A stretch of DNA of 64,000 nucleotides from Plotosus lineatus. Its lineage: Eukaryota > Chordata > Actinopteri > Siluriformes > Plotosidae. This document shows positions 11,476 to 23,281 of the stretch, piece by piece. The notes beneath the pieces are model-generated. The model searched no databases. It had not been told where the DNA came from and saw nothing but the letters and a program-made list of their open reading frames with translations. Within the stretch, counting starts at the first letter, position 1. The number at the start of each line of letters is the position of its first letter. The stretch is from assembly GCA_024760905.1 (NCBI GenBank), contig CM045737.1:13379726-13443725 (forward strand), in the 5' to 3' direction. Both the position numbers and the translations under genes were made by a program.

Positions 11476-11704
11476 CTGTACATGAATAGGTTTACTCGAA
11501 GTACCGGTACTTCAATTTACGTTTACTTATTCAAATATTTTACAAGTATTTCTTCCAAATGTATGTGTGTGTCCTGCATTAGTCTGGTGAGCTGTTCAGA
11601 GTGTACACACTTTGACCCAGATTCAAATCAGATGGGCTCCAGCCTCACTGTGACCCTAATAAAGATTAAAGCAGTTCAGAAGAGATAGAAAAGTGCCACA
11701 AAAG

Positions 11705-11965
11705 CTTCATGAAAAAATCTGTGTGGGAGCTGTGTTCTAATGGTTAGATAAACGGCTTTGGGACCGGAAGGTCACTGGTTCAACCCCCCCTCCACTCCTC
11801 AAAAAAAAAGCAGGAAAAATATTTCATGGCGAGGGAGTGATCGCCTCCTTCCCTTCCTCCACATTCATGTCTGAAGTGCCCTTGAGCAAGGCACCTAACC
11901 TCCAAATGCTCTCCAAGAACCCACTGCTCCATGTGTGGGTGTGCCCAATGTCTGTGTGTGCTCAT
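11705..11965 (+). mobile_element. tRNA-derived SINE, family G
   Basis: The head 'gagctgtgttctaatggtta' with 'aaggtcactggttcaac' has tRNA-like A and B boxes. The body contains 'gcccttgagcaaggcaccta' and 'gaacccactgctccatgtgt', a pattern common in fish SINEs. Single copy in this window. Confidence 0.65.
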
Positions 11966-12061
11966 TTGTGGGTGATTTAAATGCAGAGGTAATAATTTTC
12001 CTTGTGAAATTAATACAGTATAATACTATAATATTATATATAATTATACATAGCAAATATA

Positions 12062-12522
12062 CCAGGAACCACCACTTTCCACGGTTAATTAGGACTGAGA
12101 TCCCCCCCGCAACCGCCAAATTCTATGAAGTAGTACCCCCCCCCCCCCCCCCCCCGACTGACGTATACGTACATGTATATGTGTATATAATAGCAATAAA
12201 TGCATATTCGATGCTATAAATGTTTATAATAACAATTAAACATTCAAAAATAATACATAAGATGTAGATAAAATATAAATACACACACATACAGATATGT
12301 ATGTGTACTCTAATTTTGTTGGGGGTTTTGGGTTGTTTTTTGTTTTTGTTTGTTTGGAATTTTTTGCATAATTGTCCTTGTTTTTTGGCATTTTCCTCAA
12401 CTTTCCCCCCCATTTTTTCCTTCATTTCCTTATTTTTTAATTTGATGAACATGTTAAAAAAAAAAAAAAAAAAACGCGATGCAGTGAAGCCACATGAATT
12501 GAAGCTAAGTAGCGAGGATCCC

Positions 12523-12524
<2 letters not shown>
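12062..12524 (-). mobile_element. Tigger-like MITE, family D
   Basis: Reverse-strand copy. The diverged left end (aggaaccaccactttccacg) pairs with the right end 'agtagcgaggatccctg'. The body has the family landmarks in reverse, including a C-run at 12137-12155 and an A-run at 12456-12474. Confidence 0.8.

Positions 12525-12588
<64 letters not shown>
12525..12588. repeat. (TA)n microsatellite
   Basis: Uninterrupted TA repeat joined to the end of the family D element, as expected if it grew from the TA target site. Confidence 0.95.
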
Positions 12589-12590
<2 letters not shown>

Positions 12591-12592
<2 letters not shown>

Positions 12593-12732
12593 TAAAAATA
12601 AAAAGACAGAACAAAGACTTTCTATTGAAACTTCCTTTTCACGGTGGCGAAACCATCCTCTCTCCTCAGGTGATTACAGAAGAATCAACATACAAAATAC
12701 AAAAGTCTTTGTTCTGTCTTTTTATTTTTACT
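12591..12732. repeat. Perfect 31-bp inverted repeat (hairpin)
   Basis: The arm at 12591-12621 (starting AGTAAAAATAAAAAGACAGA) is the exact reverse complement of 12702-12732, with an 80-bp spacer. No known element was recognised. Confidence 0.85.
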
Positions 12733-12814
12733 TATATTTGCTCTACGAAAAAGTATTGAGCACTCTCATAATCTCTCTCTCTCTCTAAATATATATATAT
12801 ATATATATATATAC

Positions 12815-12990
12815 CCAGCAGTATAAGTGGGTACCAGTAAAATATACTGGGAAGGAAACCTGCGATGGACTAGCGTCCCATCCAGGGAGAGTTGAACTCC
12901 TAGTCGCTTCACGCTACGGAAACCGGGGATAAGCACCAGCCTGATGAGCCACGAGGTTCAGGTGTTAAAAACCCAACAGACTTTACCTAC
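12815..12990 (+). mobile_element. SINE family C, 5'-truncated
   Basis: Starts within the body ('acccagcagtataagtgggt') and runs through 'gaaggaaacctgcgatggac' to the family end 'aacccaacagactttacc' and a (CTAC)n tail. Confidence 0.8.
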
Positions 12991-13081
12991 CTACCTACCT
13001 ATATGTGTGCCCCTGAGCGAGGGCAGGGTACACACTAGACAGTTTCTCAGGTCATTGCCGACCCCCCCCCCCCCACTTCTG

Positions 13082-13735
13082 TGAATGAGAAGGACCCAAG
13101 AGGAACAGTGAGGTTACATTGAGCAGAGATAAAGAAGGTGGAGGATTTTAAGTACTTAGGCTCAACAGTCCAGAGCAATGGAGAGTGTGGAAAAGAGGTG
13201 AAGAAGCGTGTGCAGGCTGGTTGAAATGGTTAGAGAAAAGTGTCCGGTGTGATGTGTGATAGGAAGGTATCGGCAAGAATGAAGGGAAAAGTGTACAAGA
13301 TGGTGATGAGGCCAGCGATGTTGTATGGTTTAGAAACAGTGGCACTGAGGAAAAGACAGGAGGCAGAGCTGGAAGTAGCGGAGATGAAAATGTTGAGGTT
13401 CTCTTTGGGAGTAACCAGGACAGATAGGATCAGGAATGAGCACATCAGAGGGACAGCACATGTAAGATGTTTTGGAGACAAAGTCAGAGAGGCTAGATTG
13501 AGATGGTTTGGACATGTACAGAGAAGGGATAGTGAATATTTTGGTAGTAGGATGCTGAGGTTGGAACTACCAGGCAGAAGGCTTAGAGGAAGACCAAAGA
13601 GAAGATTTATGGATGTGGTAAAGGAGGACATGAAGGTAGTTGGTGTAAGAGAAGAAGATGCAGAGGATAGGGTGAGATGGAGGCAGATGATTCGCTGTGG
13701 CGACCTAGCAGGAATAGCCAAAAGGAAAAGAAGAA
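13082..13735 (+). pseudogene. RTE LINE, 5'-truncated second copy
   Basis: Matches the last ~650 bp of the LINE at 4894-7988, including frame RLRWFGHVQRRDSEYFGSRM and the 3' end 'gattcgctgtggcgacc'. An in-frame stop before the RT C-terminus (tga in 'ggttgaaatggt') and loss of the 5' end make it non-functional. It ends in an AAG-rich tail. A C-run lies directly upstream. Confidence 0.88.
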
Positions 13736-14224
13736 GAATTGGACTTATCTGTTTTTGCAAAACAACTCTGTGTCAGGATTATATTTTGCTCAGCGTCCAG
13801 TATGTCCAAACAACTTCAGGATTGTCTTCCTCACTACTTCTTAGTTCGATGCCTCATGATTTGCTCAGATTCTGCAATTTTGCAAATTTCCCTCTGGGAC
13901 TAATAAATTAAGTATCTAGCTCTCTGTCTGTCTGTCTGTCTGTCCATCTGTCTATCTATCCTTATTATATTAAATACAAACACAAACTGAAATAAAACAC
14001 CACATTTCTTTCTTATGGCACAAAATGAGTTAGTTTATAGGTTTTCGGTACGAAGCAGCTCCATTAATACAGAGCTGTGATGAAGTTGATGATACTTAAT
14101 ATACATTAACTCTCTAATGTACCAACAGAAATTGACACTCTGACACATTTAAAAATGGGAAATGAAAAATATTTGCTGAAGGATTCTAATTGTAAACCTT
14201 AAAATGAAGAACAGCTGTTTTCGA
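13736..14224. other. No gene; short (TCTG)n/(TCTA)n repeat
   Basis: A tetranucleotide tract lies at 13918-13962. Otherwise AT-rich and unrecognised. Confidence 0.5.
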
Positions 14225-15100
14225 AAAAGATTTCCTTGGTTGAATCTGACTTCTAAAGCCACGGGCCATGAAGAGTTGAGAAAGCATGAATGGGATCTCA
14301 TTGTTCAAAAATATCAATCGATAGAGTCTGTCTGAAGATAATTCCCAGAACATTTAAATGTTTCATGGAGCACCATGGAGGCCAACACTAAACAAGTGTA
14401 GAAAATGGAGTACAACAGTGGCATTACCAAGAACAGGATGTTCCTGTAACAACTGATGAAAGAACAAGAGAAAATTTCATCTGCAAGGCTGCCAAGAGAC
14501 TTACAGCAACATTAAAGGATCTTCAGGAATATTTGGCAAGTACTAAGCACTCTGTGCATGCGGCAGTAATCTGTCATATGCTTCACATACTTTTACAAAG
14601 GGGTTGGGTGGCTAGACAAAGCATTTCTTCATCAAAGAAAAATTTAAGACACCATATATTACCCCAAACCATCAGAAGAATGTGTTATCATCTGATGAGA
14701 GCCTGGAAGAACTCTTCTGCATAACTTGAAAAGATGTCTGAAACCCATAAAAAAAAGAATTTAGTACCAAAAGGACACCATACCAATGATGAAGCATGGT
14801 GTCGGCAGGATCGTGCTGTATGGCTGATTCTCTCCAGCTGGGACTGGGGCTTCACTCTGTCATGGAGATCTCTAATCACCAGTCTATTTTGGCACAAAAC
14901 CAGCAGGTCTTTGTTAGACAACTTAAGATGAAGAAAATATTTCACCTTCCCAAGACCCAAAGTGCAAATCCAAATCAACAAAAGAATGGCTTCAAAGGAA
15001 GAAAAGCAATAACTTAAAATCACCACATCAGAGCCCGAGATCACAATCCGATCAATATCATGAAGAAAGATTTGAAAAAGCTATCTCCAAAAGATCTCCT
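14225..15100 (+). pseudogene. Tc1-like transposon, heavily decayed
   Basis: Broken frames retain the order of a Tc1 transposase gene: 'acattaaaggatcttcagga' (helix-turn-helix region), 'ccaatgatgaagcatggtgt' followed by 'gctgggactggggc' (the segment that in Tc1 encodes a GGGS-MLWG-like block), and 'cccgagatcacaatccgatc' (the region of the final catalytic Glu). Many stops and shifts; terminal repeats not located. Confidence 0.7.
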
Positions 15101-15104
15101 CCCT

Positions 15105-15185
15105 GCGTTGGGCTGGCGAGCTGTCCAGGGTGTACTCTGCCCTCGTCCTCGTGCCAACCTCCCCGTGACCCTAATTAGGTAATGT
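15105..15185 (+). mobile_element. B-type SINE tail fragment
   Basis: Contains 'ctggcgagctgtccagggtg' and 'cctccccgtgaccctaatta'. Confidence 0.75.
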
Positions 15186-15227
15186 ATGAATTAACAAAAG
15201 ATCTCCTTAAAATGTGAAATACCTGAT

Positions 15228-15500
15228 GCATTTTTGTGGAAGAAAATTGCACAAACAAACACTCACCACAACAGACACAAACAACCATTCACATTCAAGA
15301 GGGGCAATTTAAAACAGACAATTAGCCTAATGCGCATGTCTTTGGACTGTAGGAGCAAACTGGAATACCAGATGAAAACCACACAAGCATGGGCACAACA
15401 TACAAACTCCACACAGAAACACCTGAGTCTAGGACTCAAACCAGGACCTTCTTGCTCTGAGGTGGATATGCTACCAACTACACCACTGTGCCGCCCAATG
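15228..15500 (-). mobile_element. SINE family B, head and body
   Basis: Reverse-strand copy ending at the head 'caccactgtgccgccc', with 'caggaccttcttgctctgag' as the reversed B-box region. The far 3' tail is missing. Confidence 0.75.
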
Positions 15501-15727
15501 AACAAACAAAACAATAAAACTGCCAAATTAAGATGTGTTCATTTGGTAGACTCTTACCCAGAAGACTTAATTGAAAAGGAGCCCCCTCCATTTGTTTTTT
15601 TCCTCCCCGATTTTTTTAGTTGTATTAAATTCTCACCCATCAACTTTAGTCACCCAATCACATACGACCGCCACCAACCAGAAAGGGGTATAAGCATTCA
15701 TATGCCCCTTCTATGACATGCAATCAG

Positions 15728-15960
15728 GGATTTAGCTCAGTTGGTTGAGTGTCTGCTTTATCCTCCGGAAGGTTGGAGTTCAAATCTGGCTGTGTCATAC
15801 CATAAGACTTTAAAATTTGCCAGTTGTTGCTTCCTGTTTGGCGCTCAGCATCAAAGGAAAGAACAATGCAATAACTGGTGCTGCACAGTGGTGACAGGTG
15901 CCCAGAGCACAAATCAAATTTCAATGTACTTTGACAATAAAGAGTTATTATTAAAAAAAT
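15728..15960 (+). mobile_element. tRNA-derived SINE, family F
   Basis: The head 'gggatttagctcagttggtt' and 'aaggttggagttcaaatctg' form clear tRNA-like A and B boxes. The 3' end 'aatgtactttgacaataaag' with a TTA-rich tail matches a SINE end widespread in teleosts. Too divergent after the T arm to be a tRNA gene. Confidence 0.75.
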
Positions 15961-15974
15961 AATGAAATGTCACC

Positions 15975-16167
15975 TTCCTCTTTTTACAAAACTGCTGTGC
16001 AGGTTCGATTCCCAGCTTGGCAAGGGGGGAAGGGGGTTCTGTATGTTCTTCCCGTGCTTGTGTGGGTTTTCTCCCAGTGCTCCAGTTTCTTCCCACAATC
16101 CAAAGCAATGCACATTAAACTAATTGACTGTTCCAAATTGTGCCTGTAGGAGAAAGTAGGAGTAAGT

Positions 16168-16198
<31 letters not shown>

Positions 16199-16315
16199 GC
16201 TGCTGTGATCTGGCAAGTTGTTCGTGGTGCACCCTGCCTTCATGCATTGTTGGCTGAGATTGCTCGTAGCCTCACTGTGACCCTAGTATTAAGCAATTCA
16301 GCAAATGAATGAGTG
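15975..16315 (+). mobile_element. SINE family B
   Basis: Runs from 'gcaggttcgattcccagctt' through 'cagtttcttcccacaatcca' to 'cctcactgtgaccctagtat' and an ATGA-type tail. A (TG)n(G)n tract at 16166-16199 interrupts the body. Confidence 0.75.
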
Positions 16316-16324
16316 AGAAATGAG

Positions 16325-16668
16325 AAATTTCCTTTTGGCCTTTTCCCTTTTTCAGGAGTCACCACAGTGAATGATTTGCACGATTTGATTTGGCATAGGT
16401 TTTTACGTCAGATGCCATTCCTGACACAACCCTTTAGCAAGGGAGAGAAACACACTGACGGCTTTGCAGCTCCTCTTTATGAAAGTCAGCAATGGTTATT
16501 TTACATGAACCTCACACCATAGACAATGAGAGATATGGCCGGCCTTTGATGACCCAGTTATCTGCACTAGGGGGACAGTGACAACCTTGTGGAGAGTGGG
16601 ACTCAAACCCCCAACCTTAGGATCAGTGATCCAGCATCTTATACCACTAGGCCACCACTGCCTTCAGT
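16325..16668 (-). mobile_element. SINE family A with RTE tail
   Basis: Reverse-strand copy. The RTE tail is at the left ('ttccttttggccttttccct', 'gtcaccacagtgaatgattt') and the tRNA-like head at the right ('ataccactaggccaccactg'). Confidence 0.85.
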
Positions 16669-16985
16669 AAATAAGTGAGTAAGTACAACTTAATTCTTTG
16701 TTTGCCATAAAATATGGAAAACTATCTAATATTATTTATCCTGGTACCTTTCTGTGTTACAATCCAAACCTGTGTAATTTTAACAGGGGAATGTAGATGA
16801 TATCGGATAAAGTGTTGATGCGTTATAGATATTATTATATTCATATATGTTTAAAAAACAGATGTTACGCTGACAGTGGTTGGTGGAGAAATAGCGGGTA
16901 ATAAGTGATTGTCTGCATTAATGTGTAGACTACTGCAATATAGTTATGCCCTTTCCTTCTTTCTCTTTTGACTGCCTGACAGCAC

Positions 16986-16987
<2 letters not shown>

Positions 16988-17023
<36 letters not shown>
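16988..17023. repeat. (GA)n microsatellite
   Basis: About 18 GA units. Confidence 0.95.
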
Positions 17024-17026
<3 letters not shown>

Positions 17027-17149
17027 AACCTGACCATCCAAAAAAAAAAAACTGGGCTGAGTTAAATCATCAACAGAATTGAATTAAACAGGGAGTTGAT
17101 AAAATTGATTTTATTTGCTTTGTGTGCGCATTTAAGAGAAGAAAACCAT

Positions 17150-17488
17150 TGATTCATTCATATTTTGTAACCACTTAATCCTAATTACGGTCGTGGCGAG
17201 GCTGGCGCCCATCCCAGCCGACTCCAGGTGAAGGCAGAGTAAACCCTGGAGAGCTCTCCAGGCCATTGCAGGGCAGAAACACACTGATGGCTATGCAGCT
17301 ACTCTGGTCAAAAGCCAGCAATGGTTCTTTTACATGAACCTCATACCATAGACAGTGAGAGACATGACCGGCCTATGATAGCCCATTTCGCTGCACTGGG
17401 GAGACAGTGACAACCTGTTGATAGTGAGTCTTGAACCTCCAACCTTCAGATCAGTGCTCCAGCACCTTTACCACCAGGCCACCACTGT
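17150..17488 (-). mobile_element. SINE family A head with B-type tail
   Basis: Left side 'gtaaccacttaatcctaatt' is the reversed B tail; right side 'ttaccaccaggccaccactg' is the family A head. Confidence 0.85.
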
Positions 17489-17714
17489 CAGAAGATTACT
17501 GAAGAGAAAAATTTGATTTGGTGTTGTGGCAGCCTAGTAATGCAGTGGCATGGTGATGCAGTAGAACTTATCATCAAGGTTCCAGTTTCAAAACTCATGG
17601 CTGATTGGAGCCTTTCAGTGTAAGGTTTTATGTTCTTCCTGCGCTCGCGTTGGTTTCCTTTGGGGACCCTGCAAACCATTACGCCACAATGCTGCCATGA
17701 TAATAATGATTATT

Positions 17715-18062
17715 AATTCATTTGCCAATCCACTTAACCTACAGCGAGGGTCACGGGGAGGATTTAGCCTTAGTCAGCAGACACTTGGTGAAGGCGGATT
17801 ACACCCTGAACCACTTGCCAAGCCATCACAGAGCCAACACACTCTCACATTTCACACATGAGGGCAATAGCCGATTAGCCTAGTGTGCAGGTCACACGAC
17901 TGCACGACTGTGGAAGGAAACCGGAGTTCCCAGATAAAATCCATGCAAGCAAGGTGTGAACTTGCAAAATCCACACTGAAATACAATGCCAAACCCGGGA
18001 CCCAAACCCAGGACCTTCTTTCTGGGAGACAGATGTGATAACCACTACACCAACATACCTGC
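17715..18062 (-). mobile_element. SINE family B, near full length
   Basis: Reversed copy from the tail 'aatccacttaacctacagcg' to the head 'gtgataaccactacaccaac', with the B-box region 'caaacccaggaccttctttc'. Confidence 0.8.
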
Positions 18063-18124
18063 CCATCATCATTATCATCATCATTATTATTAGTAGTAGC
18101 ATTATCGTTATTATTATAAATAAG

Positions 18125-18436
18125 GTAAAAAGGTAAAGTCTGTTGGGTTTTGACATCCAAGCCTCATGGCTCATCAGGCCAGTGCTTATCCCCAGTTTCC
18201 ATAGCCTGAAGCGACCAGGAGTTCAACTCCCCCTGGATGGGATGCTATTCCATTGCAGGTTTCCTTCCCAGTATATTTTTACTGGTATCCATTTATACTG
18301 CTGGGTGAACAGAGGCACACTTGTGGTTGAGAACTAGCCCAGGGGTCTTAGCACAGTGAGGGTCTCAGTGGGATTCAAACTCACAACCTCCTGATCATGA
18401 GCACAGCACCCTAACCACTACACCACCAGCCCCACA
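18125..18436 (-). mobile_element. SINE family C
   Basis: Reversed copy: 3' end 'gtaaagtctgttgggttttg' at left, tRNA-like head 'ctaaccactacaccaccagc' at right. The middle has 'ggagttcaactccccctgga' and 'cccatttatactgctgggtg' in family order. Joins an (ATT/AAT)n tract at the head side. Confidence 0.85.
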
Positions 18437-18779
<343 letters not shown>

Positions 18780-18780
<1 letters not shown>

Positions 18781-18992
18781 CTGGAAGAATGACAATGAAT
18801 ACTTACACTGCAAATCTGTGCAAAACAGAGAAAAGTGTGAGGGAATCGAGAGGACAGAGTGAATAAAGTGTGCATGTGTATGAAATAGAAAGCACTGCTA
18901 CAGTAAGACGAGCCACAGACTGTGTGAAAGATTTAATGTGAGATATGTGGAATGCTTCTCACATTTACAGAATGAATGTACAGCCTAAGGAA

Positions 18993-19047
<55 letters not shown>

Positions 19048-19529
19048 TATATCTATAAGACATAGGGTAGATATTATTGGTTAGAAACAGCTAAATTTAA
19101 CACAGGACTTCATATAGATACTTCAGATCTTTTAATAATAAAAACTTGTCATGTCCCCACAAGGTTGGAACTATATGATATTCTAGTCCTTGTGGGATTG
19201 TTTGTCCCCCACCAAGATATAAACCATACCCTTCAGGACATAAGTCTCAAACATGAGAAAAAGAAGAAGAAAAAAAAAAACACTGGCACACATACATAGC
19301 ACATCACACATGCAAATACATCAAAATCAGAAACACTCTGCCAGTGACACAAATACACACTGTCTCACTCTAGCTCAAGTCTGTCTCACACACCACACAC
19401 ACACTGCAGCCTTAGTTTTGGGACTACAACAAGAACTATTTCATAAATATTCTCTCCTAAATAAATTGAATTTTGAGATAGGTAGCAGCACACTCCAGTA
19501 CAGTTGGGTGGGAATAAATGGAGGTGGAG

Positions 19530-19568
<39 letters not shown>

Positions 19569-19952
19569 GTGTCCACCTTGGCAAATCAAAGGGCATCAGC
19601 TGATATCTGAAGCAGAAAGGATTTGGTGTTCCATGAAATCTATTTTAAAAATCTCTCTCTCTCTCTCTCTCTCGTTTAACAGATTGTATCGCTGCAACAC
19701 GGAAATTAATAATCCGTTTTGGCTACTATATCCCTTTGCTCATATGTCCTCTGTCTACACTACACTTTGGCTGATAATTAATTCTACCTTTGACCCAACC
19801 ATTAAATGCCAAGTGGAGCAGCATGCATATCTGCGTATGAAAGAGGACAGTGGTAAGACCATGTTCTCCCGGGTGTTGCAGTCACTAGCTGTGAAAGCGT
19901 TTGTGCTTTTGATGCATGCTTCTGCTGAATTACGACAGGAAGTTCAAATGCT
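18780..19952. other. No gene; several microsatellites
   Basis: Holds (TG)n at 18998-19046 and 19533-19565 and (CT)n at 19652-19673. Frames crossing these are repeat translations. Nothing else recognised. Confidence 0.6.
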
Positions 19953-20120
19953 AGGCAGCACCATGAGACAGTGGTTAGCACGTCCTCATCATAGCAAGAG
20001 GATCCTGGGTCCAAGTCCGACGCTCGGTGAGGGTGCTTCTGGGTTGAGTCTACATGGGTTTCAATGTAATTTGTTCCAACTTGTTTTCAATTGCCATTAG
20101 GTGTGAGTATGAATGGTTGT

Positions 20121-20152
<32 letters not shown>

Positions 20153-20215
20153 TGGCTCTGCGGCAGACCGGCAAAGTTCAGGGTGTACCTGATTTTGCCT
20201 TGACTGAGTAATTTG
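19953..20215 (+). mobile_element. SINE family B
   Basis: The head 'ggcagcaccatgagacagtg' with 'gatcctgggtccaagtccg' leads to the diverged tail 'aaagttcagggtgtacctga'. A (TG)n tract sits inside. Confidence 0.7.
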
Positions 20216-20404
20216 AGCTTAAAGTTTCACGATCAAGAGATTTTATTTGTCCGTAAGATGAAGTTTAAATGAAAATGCAGACTATCAATCAACAATCTGA
20301 CCATCTTCACTCCTGCTCTTCTAATGAAAAGATAGTTACATTTATTCAGGCCTTTTAAGACTCATTTTAATATTTTCTGGCTGGTCTGATAATCTCAGCG
20401 TGTT

Positions 20405-20530
20405 GTTAGTGAAGTGCTCGAAGTTAGAATCAGAGTCCCAGGCTCTGTGTGGAGTTTGTATGTTCTCTCTGTGCTTGCAGGGGTTACTTCTGGGTACTCC
20501 AGTTTCCTCCACAGTTCAAAGACATGCATG
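20405..20530 (+). mobile_element. SINE family B fragment
   Basis: Contains 'ctctgtgtggagtttgtatg' and 'ccagtttcctccacagttca'. Confidence 0.65.
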
Positions 20531-20534
20531 AAGG

Positions 20535-20991
20535 AAAAATAAAAATCTGATCATGTTGGGTATTTGGGCTTTTTACACCCGAGCCTAGCAGCTCATCAGG
20601 CTGGTGCTTATCCCCGGTTTCCATAGCGTGAAGCGGCTAGGAGTTGAACTCCTCCTGGATGGGACGCTAGTCCATCACAGGTTACCTTCCCAGTGCAGTG
20701 GTACCTCACCTTATGAAATTAATCCGTTCCAGGGACTTTTTCTTAACCTGGATTTTTCGTAAATTGAACCACATTTTACATGTAAAATGTGTGATCTGTT
20801 CCAAGGCCCCCCAATACTACCCCCTAAACCCTTTAAAAATTATAAAAGTATACCTTTTAAGGCCTCCTTCTGCTTCAATATCATACCGATGGTAGACGGG
20901 TTTGGCCATATTCCGTTGCGATATCACTCAACCACATGCCACAAGCCCACTTCTTCTTTTCTCTCGCACCGGAAAGCACACGCGCGCGAGC

Positions 20992-21022
<31 letters not shown>

Positions 21023-21655
21023 TGTGTTGACCATGTCTTCTTAGCAGAGTAATCACCTTACAAATGTTTATGGAAGGTTAAAAGCCTGAGTCAAAAAATA
21101 AAGCAATGAGCACACTCAAAAAACTCATGAAACAACAGTAACTCTGTCCTTTATACGAAAAGCATCATGGTAGATGCAGCTCCACAATAGCCAGTGGGAG
21201 GGAGCTGCATCATCCTTCCTAGCCAATGGGAGGCCAGCGAGGTGGGATGTTGAGAGATAGCCAATGGGAGGGAGCTGTGTCATCCCTCCTAGCCAATGGG
21301 AGGCCAGCAGGGAGAGATGTTGGAAGATAGTCAATGGGAGAGCAGCTCGTGCATTGTTTGAATGTTTGAATGGCGCGTTTCGTAAGGAGAACTTGTTTTG
21401 TATACAGAGACAAAAAAATTTGGAAATTGTTTTCTGTAACCTGGATTTTTTGTTTGCTGGGACTATCGTAAGGGGAGGTACCACTGTATATTTTTATTGG
21501 TACCCATTTATATTGCTGGGTAAACAGAGGCACACTTGTGGTTGAGACCTTGCTTAGGGGTCTTAGCACAGTGGGGGTCTAACTGGGATTTGAGCACACA
21601 ACCTCCTGCTCATGAGCACACCATCCTAACCACTACACCACCGGCCCTGCTAATG
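20535..21655 (-). mobile_element. SINE family C, split by a Tigger MITE
   Basis: The left part ends 'ggttaccttcccagtg' (20695). The right part resumes at 21487 with 'tatatttttattggtaccca' and runs to the head 'ctaaccactacaccaccggc'. Joining the two sides restores the family C sequence around the insertion at 20696-21486. Confidence 0.85.
20696..21486 (-). mobile_element. Tigger/pogo MITE (791 bp)
   Basis: Both ends carry CAGTGGTACC / GGTACCACTG. The right flank has TA; the left has TG, a probable mutation of the target TA. On the minus strand the interior keeps a decayed transposase start ('ccatcggtatgatattgaag'), so it derives from a coding Tigger. Confidence 0.85.
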
Positions 21656-22104
21656 TTGAACCTATCGAGCATTATATCTGCTGTTTGTTATTTTGTGTAT
21701 GATCCATTTTGCCTCTTGGATCGGCCTCTGATTTCGTGTTTTTGTGTATGATCTCAGCCTCCCTCCTCAACATTGTCTCTGGATTATTTCAACTGTGTTG
21801 TAAGCCTGATCTCCTGACCTCTGCCCCTTCCTGTTTATAAGTGAGAACTGTGCTATTGGATTTGACTGCCTGGTTTTTATTATTAAACTCCTTTTTATCT
21901 GCATACTTCATCCTTTGGTTTCCCTGCTACACACATTGTGACAGTATGATAGAGCAATTTAAGATAATATTTCATGCTGATATGGTTTGAAAAAGGCTGT
22001 TATATAATTGCTCTGTAGACAACAACAAAAAAGGTGTGCGAACCCGTGAACCACCCACTACTCAGGTCATGGGCAGGCAGGCACCTATTTCAGTCAACAA
22101 GAAG
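21656..22104. other. No gene recognised
   Basis: No gene or repeat identified. Confidence 0.4.
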
Positions 22105-22385
22105 GTAGGGTAGTGGTTAGGGTGTTGGGCTTATGATTGAGAGGTCGTGGGTTCAAATCCCCAATCCCCATTAGACTCCCACTGTGCATAGAACGTTGGG
22201 CAAGGCCTACCACAAGTGTGCCACTCTGTCCACTGAGCAGTATAAATAGGTACCAGTAAAAATACTATGAAGGTAATCTGAGATGGACTAGCATCCCATC
22301 CAGAAAGAGTTTAACTCTGGGGAATAAGCTCCAGGCTGAGGAGCCAATAGGCTCAGGTGTAAAAGCCCCACACCTATCTTTACTT
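22105..22385 (+). mobile_element. SINE family C
   Basis: The head 'tagggtagtggttagggtgt' with 'cgtgggttcaaatcccc' (B-box) is followed by 'gagcagtataaataggtacc' and 'ggactagcatcccatccaga', ending in 'cacctatctttac'. Several small internal deletions. Confidence 0.8.
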
Positions 22386-22643
22386 TGCGATGGTGAAGTT
22401 GCATTCTCTGAACTGCATTTAACTTATTTTATGTCACTTTTTATGCCATCTTTCCCTAAGATGCAAAATGTATTGTCACAATTTGCCGCCACCTAATATT
22501 TAGGTGCACACCAACTGGGATAGAAGTTCATTTACACAAGAGCCACATCTCTGTTATAATTCACCAAATCACTACTAAATATATAAGGCCAAAGTTCCAA
22601 CTGCACTACAACCGCTGTTAGCCAACTGGGTGTGCTCTAGATC

Positions 22644-23110
22644 CGGAGTCCCCAACCACCGGTCTGCGGACCGGTACCAGTCCACGGCTCAATTGGTATT
22701 GATCCACAGAAGAAATAATTAATTATTTCTATTTTATTTAATATCTGAGTCTGAACGATCCTTATTTTTGAAAAATCTTTTATTTTGAAAAATAACCAGA
22801 TTCTCTCAGTTACATGTTATTTGAGGTTACAGGTTATTTGAGGTTACAGGTTATTTGAGGGGTAAAATGTACCGCAAGGGGACGGCGCATGAACAGAGGC
22901 GAGTTGGACATGTTTCAAACAATAGTGGGGATTTTGGGTGAGACTGAGCCTGAGTCTCCATTCTCCACGCTGGTGCACCATCACCTGTTTTTTTTTTTTT
23001 TTTTTTTTTAAGAAAAGTTCAAGCTCTACTTCCCAACCAGCTTTATTTCAGCTGTTGAAAAATAACATTCATGGAGTGCTTATAATAATAACAACAACAA
23101 CAACAACAAC

Positions 23111-23143
<33 letters not shown>

Positions 23144-23273
23144 TTATATAAATAAATTATATTTACAATGTAAACAATCTATGACGCCCCCCCACCCCCC
23201 CACCCCCCCGGTCTGCAGTGAAATTGTCAAGCGTTGACCGGTCCACGGTGATAAAAAGGTTGGGGACCCCTTT
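22644..23273. mobile_element. hAT-type MITE (630 bp)
   Basis: Inverted ends carry GTCCCCAACC / GGTTGGGGAC next to CCGGTC motifs. Flanks are 8-bp duplications with one mismatch, TCTAGATC (22636-22643) and TCTAGACC (23274-23281), as expected for hAT. Inside are three tandem copies of 'ggttatttgaggttaca' near 22818-22862, a T-run and (AAC)n(AAT)n at 23090-23142. No transposase. Confidence 0.85.
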
Positions 23274-23281
23274 TCTAGACC

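Noticed and set aside
12123..12614. A 163-residue minus-strand frame
   Set aside because: It crosses a (TA)n tract, an A-run and a C-run within the family D element; the composition is repeat-derived.
15728..15800. Possible functional tRNA gene
   Set aside because: A and B boxes are present, but the arms do not close into a full cloverleaf, and the sequence continues into a SINE body with an end known from teleost SINEs.
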